Shown: piece by piece, positions 57,450-64,000 of the stretch
Numbering within the stretch: the stretch's first letter is position 1
Layout: each line of letters begins with the position of its first letter
The notes under the pieces: generated by a model
The model's input: only the letters and a program-made list of their open reading frames with translations
What the model was told of the DNA's origin: nothing
The model's database searches: none
DNA from: Mesaphorura yosii
Taxonomy: Eukaryota; Arthropoda; Collembola; Poduromorpha; Tullbergiidae
DNA: 64,000 nucleotides
Direction of reading: 5' to 3'
Assembly (NCBI GenBank): GCA_009869945.1
Contig: WIXG01000121.1
Coordinates: 124,001-188,000 of the forward strand
Position numbers and translations under genes: made by a program

Positions 57450-59512
57450 ATGAACGCTGTTCAAGTTGCAAAGGACAAGCGGAGGTTTCAGCAGGAGTTG
57501 CTTGCAGCAACGAAGGAGTGTCAAACTTTGTCGAATGGAGGGAGTGTGCTGGTCAACAACGGAATCAGGGTCTGTGCCGCGATCGAACAGGCATTGCAGT
57601 ACGGAGCGAAAAAGGTATGCAGAGAGAGTGGCTCGCCTCGGTATCAGGAGAATCGTGTACTGATTCAGGCCTCTTTTGCAGAATGCGTTGATAGTACTGG
57701 CACCTGGATCTCCATCCGACGTATCTCGTTGGCTACGCACGGCCTTAAACGAACGCTCACTTCAACGCCAAATTCAGATGATACTTGGTTCTGAAGAGCT
57801 TAACACATTTTTCGAGCATTGGGCCTTTCTGAGGGACAAGGAATGTGTGGGAGTTTTGGAGGAATGCGTCGGCGGCTTAGGCGCCATAGTCTTCGCCATT
57901 GGGGACAATCCAAAGGTAAGCAGCAAGTGATTACGTGGGAATCTTTTACATTGTTTCATTGTTTGTGAACAGTGTACTTGCATTGATGTGTCATTTATTT
58001 AACAGGCTTCTGCACCAGTAAATCTGCCTCCTTCAGCTGCGGCCCCTCTTCCGGCCTCCAAGAAGCCGACCAGACGAAAGAAGCGCACACCGGTGGCTGT
58101 CGTGAGTTTCGACGAACAGGAGCAGGCGCAAGTATCACAAGTTGCTGTAAAAATCGAACCGCCAACGACAACGTCTCAGAATACAGACAATACAGGGGCA
58201 GATGAAAATCAAGTGCCTTTGTCCGAAAATATTCCTGTTCCAACTCCACCAGCCGCTCGAGAAGGAACACCAAACTCTCGTCCATCCTCTCCGTCTTCGT
58301 CAATAGCTTCCAGTATATCGTCCTACTCAAATGCACCTAGACTCCAGCCATTCCTTTCCTATCATTCAGAAGAACTTGTTCCTCTCCGACGCGAAGAGCT
58401 TGACAATCAGCAGCTGCCCTCCAGCGTTCAATGCTCGGCGGCTAGTAACCATGATCATGCCGCTGCGGATACTACATCCACTAAATCCACTGGCTCTTTT
58501 GCCCTTGACGATGTGCAGAAGCTTCGCTCAATCTTGGATCGCGAAACTGCTACCGTGTACCAGCTAAAGATGGATTTGGCTGAAGAACGCAGGCGAACAA
58601 ACGATAAGCAAAAAATGGACGAGGCGAGAATTGAAGCTTTGGAAAGGGAGAACGAAATTCTCAAGCACCAATTAAGGACAGGCAGTGAAAACGAAGGTAA
58701 TCACCGAAACGCTGATATTGCGGTCATTTTACGGTGACATTGACAATGAGGGAAATGACGGTCAATTTCAATTATAGATTCAACTCAACAAGAACGCCAG
58801 CTCATCCAGGTTTCAGAGATGCACGGTGAACTTTTGGAATTTAATACTCATCTGCAGCTAATGCTGAAAGCCAAGGACCTCGAGATACAGAGGCTGCGAG
58901 AGGAATTGGAGGAGTTGAGAGGACCAAGTATTGTCAGCAACCGAATCGCGGTCAATATTTGGATCCCAAGTGTCTTCCTTGCAGGCGGAAGTGGAGATAC
59001 TCACCACGTCTATCAGGTAGAACTCAGGCTCAGAAGAAACCACAAAGAGGTGATAAGGAGATTTAATGAAAACCTGCTACTTTGTGAACAGGTATTTTTC
59101 AGAATTCGCGACACCGAATGGAACATTTACCGCCGCTACTCTCAATTCCTGCGACTTCACCAGGAACAAACTAAGCTTGGTCGACCCACTCCGCCGTTTC
59201 CACCGAAAAGGCATCGAGGGAACAAGGACTCGAAGTTCGTGGAGGAGAGACGGCATGCTTTGCAAGCCTACTTGAGGGGTTTACTCGTGGTTTTATTATC
59301 GGGAGAGGAAAACCGGAGGATTGACAAAGCTGGATTGGTGGCGATGGTTCCTTTCTTTGGGTAATTTACGACTGATTGCGTGATGAGCCTTAACGAAAGA
59401 GGTTGCATTGTATAATTCCAATGTTTTCTAACTTCACAGGGAGCAAATGCAGCAGCAGCTCCGACCGAGGAACAGATTTTTCCAGCAGCAACCTACTTAC
59501 ACTGGACTATGA
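57450..59512 (+). CDS. SNX29: sorting nexin 29 (RUN, coiled coil, PX)
   Basis: Phosphoinositide-binding sorting nexin of endosomal membranes. Six exons: 57450-57614, 57682-57915, 58006-58696, 58778-59016, 59092-59360 and 59440-59512; 556 aa, shorter than the vertebrate protein (about 810). Residues 1-133 form a RUN-like domain with the family words RRFQQELLAATKECQ and SRWLRTALNERSLQRQIQMI. A Ser/Pro-rich linker follows, then a coiled coil (exons 3-4, DVQKLRSILDRETATVYQLK, and LQLMLKAKDLEIQRLREEL). The PX domain is conserved (NIWIPSVFLAGG, HVYQVFFRIRDTEWNIYRRY, GNKDSKFVEERRHALQAYL). The RRYSQF region supplies the usual PI3P-contacting Arg-Arg-Tyr. The ATG at 57450 is the first in frame. The 75-base intron 4 has no in-frame stop. 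AATAAA lies at 59579-59584. Confidence 0.88.
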
Positions 59513-60544
59513 CTGTGATAGCGTAATCTATGAAGGCACAAACATTAAAATGATTTTAATTTTAAGGGTCTCAATCTCAATAAATGGATCTATTTTCCTT
59601 TTTATCAAGTACTACCTTCGTCGCATTGTTGTGAGATCGTAATCAATAATCATGATACATTTAATTTCATTACGGGATTGAGGGGGTTGCAAATGCGGAC
59701 TTATCATACTACCAGAAATATGAGGAGGCTGACATTGACAAGTTTTTTCTTTATCTGGAGGATGATTAATGACGAGTACAGCATCCCGCACGTAGAAGCA
59801 TTCTCATTGATGCTCTGTCCTGTTGTCCTGCATTGTTCCTGTCTCATGTTCCCGTACGTGCTGATTACGATTACCAACATGCTGCTGTGAAAACTTCCAG
59901 ATGTGATTCTTACTTTTTGTTTGTCCAAGTAAACATGCGATAATTGTTATCTGTCGAGTAGTATTTATCAGCCATGCCACGACTTTTCCACCCGCTGAAT
60001 ACTGAACACATCAGGTTAGAGCGGACCACAAACACCGCTACATTAGCAGCAAGATTGTACATATAGCCAGACCACTGGCCACTGGCTACTGGCCAAAATT
60101 GGTTAAAACCACCCACCCACCGGTTGCCGAAATTGGTCGTAAATGGCTTAAATTAAAAATCATTAAGCAAAGTAAAAGACGTAGGTCATATTTTCCTATA
60201 ACCCGGAGTTTAAACACCTTTAAAAACTGCTCCGAATACTTTCCGTTTGTGGGAAAAGTCAGACCATTCAATAGATGGTTTAAAATTGAGAAAGGACGTG
60301 GTGCCGTATTCTTAACTTCTTTTTAAAATACTTTATTGGCGTAGGATTTGCTCTCCGGTGCCATTTTGACAATTTCGTACATTTTGACCAATTTTGGCCA
60401 CTGGCCAGACCAAAACTCGAAAAGTGGCTAAATTGACAATCCTGATTAGCAGAGTCGGAAGAATTTACACTAAACGGAGAGATGGTTTATACGCTTACAT
60501 GCACCTTTTTCGGACTGAAGAAGTTTGGCTCCTAGAATAAGAAG
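59513..60544. other. SNX29-Orai intergenic region
   Basis: Contains the SNX29 polyadenylation signal at 59579 and a candidate inverted-repeat element at 60066-60413. The remaining sequence shows no supported gene. Confidence 0.5.
60066..60413. repeat. short inverted-repeat element, MITE-like
   Basis: The left arm (60066-60105, built of tggccactggc and ggccaaaattggtt words) is matched in inverted orientation by the right arm (60385-60413, accaattttggccactggcc then agacc). The arms lie about 280 bases apart around an AT-rich middle without coding potential. A non-autonomous DNA transposon is the simplest reading. I could not identify a target-site duplication or a known family. Confidence 0.45.
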
Positions 60545-61521
60545 ATGCTTTTGACGCAAGACATCGACACGTCCAATCCGCTTTTCCTGAAGTGGAAGCG
60601 TCTTCACGTTTGCATCGCCAAGCTGGAGAGCGTCAACACGATGACTTCCCACATGTCATTCTTTGCAGTGGTAAGTCTTCACGAAACGATCTCAGCAATT
60701 CGACAAAATCTTCATTAAAATTCTCTCTTACACAGTTGGCCGCAGTTGACTTGAAAATAAACGAGAACGAAGCAAATGAGCCCTTGATTATTGCAATGGT
60801 GGTTACAACTTCGCTCCTGGTGGCGATCACAATGTGCGTCAAGTTTGTCGCGTCGAATATTCTGCCGTCCATTCAATCCGTCGCTGAAATGACTACGATA
60901 GAAGACATTCACCGCTCGCCACATGAGCATCTGATTTATTTCATCAATATAACGTGGATATTTGCGAACATTGTCTGCCCGTGCCTATTTGCAATCGACT
61001 TGGCCCTTCTGTGCTGGCTTCAATTCGAAATGATTTCGATGAAGGCAGTGTACGCATCGGCTGGCATTATGGTGACATTACTAGTCGTATTCCTTGTTTT
61101 TGGAGTTGTCTTCTTCAAGCAGAAGATACCGTACAAGCGAAGAAGGAATCAGCACTTGAAGGAGATATTCAAGCTGGTGCATGGTGTTACTGGCGTTATT
61201 GAGTACAGCAGTTCCAGGCGGAGATACGGAAGCATGATGGACACGGCCACCAGGCGCGGCCAATCTGGTGAGGGCGACGGAGACGGAGATGAAGACAACA
61301 GCGACAAGCAGTCTTCGTGCAGCACAGAGTACTCTTCATTCTCGTCCACTGATGAAACCACTCCAACGAGTCCAAATGTCCAGGAAGAGTCTGAAAACGT
61401 GAGAACACCGCTCCTCAGAAGATCAAGCTCCAAGAGAAGTACTTCTTCGTACGGCTCAACTTCAGCTCTAACACAAAGCACACTTACCAATCCAGCAATT
61501 TATTTTTATTCGCCAAGTTAG
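60545..61521 (+). CDS. Orai-like: Orai-family calcium channel subunit, divergent
   Basis: Four-helix plasma-membrane protein of the store-operated calcium channel family gated by STIM. Two exons, 60545-60670 and 60736-61521, 303 aa; the 65-base intron falls inside TM1. Matches to Orai run throughout: FLKWKRLHVCIAKLES before TM1, TM2 with EPLIIAMVV and NILPSI, the SPHEHL loop, TM3 with W116 and LALLCW, TM4 with AGIMV, and a helical basic C-terminal extension with spaced Leu/Ile. Aligned by these anchors, the pore line differs from human Orai1: K87 is Glu28, R91 Thr32, G98 Phe39, V102 Leu43, E106 Asp47, H134 Thr74, E190 Asp130 and P245 Thr156. A long acidic, Ser-rich tail (from about residue 215) replaces the usual short end. 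Family identity is very likely; whether it conducts calcium or needs STIM is unknown. Confidence 0.85.
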
Positions 61522-61609
61522 CATTAACGTTCTTAAATACCCATGTAACATGTTGCAAAAAACAGAAGTAAAGTTCATATATTTTAGAAGCTGATTTAAA
61601 TGTTTCGTC
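61522..61609. other. 88-base tail-to-tail spacer, Orai-like and Tudor genes
   Basis: The stop codons of the two convergent genes lie 88 bases apart. A TTTATT word near 61502-61512, inside the end of the Orai coding sequence, reads AATAAA on the minus strand and could end the Tudor transcript, so the transcripts probably overlap. Confidence 0.45.
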
Positions 61610-63142
61610 TCAAAAAAGCACGTCACATATATTCATCTCATCCTCCTCCCCCACATCAGTGCTCTCGGCTTCTGAGACAACCGCGATACGGTCTTCCTTA
61701 ATTTCCTTCGGTTCCGGAACTTCCGGCATGGGCCCAGCTCCGTGGCGCAGAGTGTGAATGCCGAGGTGAACAGAATATTTCCAAGTCACAGCCGGATCGG
61801 GCACAGCATCGTTCGTGGTGTCCTTCTTGCCATCGTGCAGTCGTTTAAGAATGTACAGGTAGTCAAGCTGCAAATGCAAATGCAGGAGCTAACGATAACG
61901 ATCGGTTCACACTTTACACGTACTGGGTTACGGCCATACCTCATTTTCGGTCGGGCTCACCAGACGAGTCATGTACCGGCCGTTGCAGACTCCACACAAC
62001 TGCAGCAGCAGTTTCATGCCCCTTTGGATCAACTTACGCCACTTGTCTGTCAGTTCCGAAGTATACTGCGTCGGTTCTAAATGAGTGTAAAGATATACAA
62101 TAAAATTAATCATACTTCGTTGTGAGACCGAAATAACGCCTCTTACTTTCCAAAGCAATCATCACGTTCACACTGCAAGCTGGCAAAGCAATGTAACGCA
62201 AGACAGCTCTTCGAATTTGTTCTTTGGACAAATTGTACTTGACAGACTCGCCAGCATCAATTAAGTAAACACGCATTTGGTTGGTTATGTCATCGTAACT
62301 CTGGCATTCTGCCCGCATCCAAATGGGATCGCGTAGCTGCTTTCCATTCCCATCTTCCTCATCGTCGTCGTCGCTGCCTTCAACCAGCCAGCCCGGCTTC
62401 CATTTTGGTTTTCCAAACGGTTGCAGCTCCATGTCGACTTTGGGAGTCATCTGAACGAAAGAATACTTTGCTTCAGATGATGCAGTTTCGAGAATAAAGC
62501 AAGAACCTGCTTACCAATGGTCGGACATACAAAAAGAAGATTTGTCCTGGGACTGGCCAAAAGCTGGGATCAACAGAAGTACCAGAACAGTATTCCTTCA
62601 GCCCTTTGTCAATTAAGGCCCGGAAATATCTAGCTTCCTTTGTTTTGAGTTGACATTGGATGTCATCAATGCTTTTGAAGGCAGTCTAAATACATACGAC
62701 ACGAGCACAAATAAATGAGTAACAATGAGAAAACTATCATGTCGGCACCTCGAATTCAACTCACCACTCGGACTTTCATAGTGTCCCTCACGTCCAGGAT
62801 TGGAATGTGCTTCCTGAAGTATCTGAATCTCGGATCATCGTCGCTCCAAACAAAGTTTTCTTCTGGGAATGTTGGTGCTGACGATTCGATATAAAACTCC
62901 TTCCATTTCGTTTTAGTCACGCGAGACTCCTGTTCTTTTTGTATTTTCTTGTAATACTCTTCGCGAAACTTGCTGAAGCCATCGATGGTGTACTTGAAAT
63001 AATCAAATGTGTGGCTGCCCTTAAGCACTGGCTCCTTGTTGTGGTAGTAAGCCATGGTCAGTAGCGAAATCACCGAAATCGTTCCCAGTCCTATCGAACA
63101 GACCCAAAAATTCACACCTAAACTCCTCGACACCAAATCCAA
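61610..63142 (-). CDS. membrane-anchored single extended-Tudor protein
   Basis: Minus-strand exons: 63142-62765, 62685-62515, 62450-62147, 62076-61940 and 61867-61610; 415 aa. Residues about 12-33 form a hydrophobic anchor (CSIGLGTISVISLLTMAYY) right at the N-terminus. Residues 120-330 look like an extended Tudor unit: a first SN-like part (VRVTAFKSIDDIQCQLKTKE, ALIDKGLKEYC), then a Tudor core with DPIWMRAE (224-231) and VYLIDAGESV (244-253), then LPACSVNVMI. Tudor units bind methylarginine on Piwi-class proteins; TDRKH/Papi, which also has an N-terminal anchor, tethers the piRNA machinery to mitochondria. No KH domain is visible here. An acidic Asp/Glu insertion (210-215) and an acidic tail are present. 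The Tyr of the usual IDYGN motif is Ala, so methylarginine binding is doubtful. Fold call is moderate; piRNA role is inference. Confidence 0.6.
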
Positions 63143-64000
63143 AATACAACTGCCAACTAACTGCGACGCAGCTGTAGTTTTGTTAGCTTATGCTTGTGAA
63201 AAGCCAACAACAGAAGGCAACGCGACGAGACGAGCCAGCGAGAAGCCGCGACGTTCCTCAAAGATGAATTGATAAACGGGCAGATAACGGAATTATCGCA
63301 AGCACGCAACGTCGCAACATTCCTCACTGCTGATGCTGATCTGAGGAGAGACTCCTGATACGATTACCATCGTGTAAAAGACGTACGCGTACAGTTTTAT
63401 TCCTTCTCACAAATACATGATACACGTTTCGGTTACGAAATTATAATTACTAGCGTAGTACGAAAGGATGACTAGTACGAGACACAATTATAAACCCTAA
63501 ACTCTTGCGTTAAACTCATTCACACTAGTTTGTAAAATTGTAAAGTTTGTAGTTTGTATTAGTAAAATGAATAAAAAATCTCCACAAAAAGAACGTTATT
63601 CGCTAAAAAGTAAAATCGCGTTCTTCATAAAACGGAATAATACTAAAAAAGGAAGGATAAGGTACAAATGTTCGGCTTTTATAAATGATTACGCCTCCTA
63701 AATATAACGCTACATCACCATCACTATACTCGGGTTAATGGCAAAAGCACTAAAATTAGATTCTCGCTAGCGGAGCTTTCCTTTACTATTCACTTCTATT
63801 TCTTCTAACCTGTGACCGAGTGTCTAAACGTCTAGAGTAATGAATGGACAGTGTCATCAGTCAGATTTTGAATTATTGTGTTAGGATTTATCATTTCTAG
63901 CTTATGACTTCTGCAACATGATTTAAGAATTCTTACGTTTCTGCTTCTGTCAACTAAATGTAACTGACCTACCTGATTACTAATGTAATAACTTGATATA
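63143..64000. other. terminal intergenic sequence
   Basis: Upstream of the Tudor gene on its strand, so its promoter and 5' UTR are expected at about 63143-63400. The rest is AT-rich with no supported gene. Confidence 0.5.

Noticed and set aside
59017-59091. Treating the 25 residues read through here as normal SNX29 protein
   Set aside because: Homology to other SNX29 PX domains joins directly across it, and both ends have standard GT and AG signals.

Overview
This is a stretch of nuclear DNA from an animal, almost certainly an arthropod. Every recognisable gene is split by GT-AG introns, most only 60-90 bases long. The gene set includes bark/Anakonda (the giant tricellular-junction protein), a DUF4789 secreted protein of the type found in insects and crustaceans, an insect FMRFamide-receptor-like GPCR, Orai, UFL1, ATG14 and ABCC10. 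Compact genes with tiny introns suggest a small-genome pancrustacean, such as a springtail or a crustacean. That placement is inference. I found no sign of bacterial, plasmid or intact viral content.

Layout on the window: UFL1 (+, 2374-5223); ARL5 (+, 6301-7164); a rhodopsin-family peptide GPCR (+, 7616-8957); a small GFRP-like protein (+, 9836-10325); bark (-, 29608-11187, 26 exons, 3187 aa, with one 6.5 kb intron); a PPM1A/B-type PP2C phosphatase (-, 35100-32567); ATG14 (+, 38568-43508), which carries a complete DUF4789 gene antisense inside its first intron (-, 40803-38993); a DMAC2/ATP5S-like leucine-rich-repeat protein (-, 45254-43753); ABCC10/MRP7 (+, 45978-52131, 20 exons); an unrecognised secreted proline-rich protein (-, 56200-52444); SNX29 (+, 57450-59512); a divergent Orai channel (+, 60545-61521); and a membrane-anchored single-Tudor protein (-, 63142-61610). 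I rebuilt the exons by hand from splice signals, reading frame and family homology. Every model closes to a whole number of codons. Lengths come out close to the known family sizes for UFL1, ARL5, PPM1, ATG14 and ABCC10.

The genes are independently transcribed housekeeping, membrane and signalling genes, not an operon or a single pathway. Some share boundaries: DMAC2-like and ABCC10 are divergent over about 720 bases, the proline-rich gene and SNX29 over about 1.25 kb, and three convergent pairs have very short spacers. UFL1 and ATG14 both act at the endoplasmic reticulum (ufmylation/ER-phagy and autophagosome nucleation), but nothing in the sequence suggests their proximity is functional.

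The observations most worth checking are these: an Orai-family protein whose pore and gating positions are substituted almost throughout; three GC-AG introns in two neighbouring genes; a nested antisense DUF4789 gene; a stop-free 75-base intron inside the SNX29 PX domain together with a shortened RUN domain; a KH-less membrane-tethered Tudor protein; and an orphan proline-rich secreted protein.
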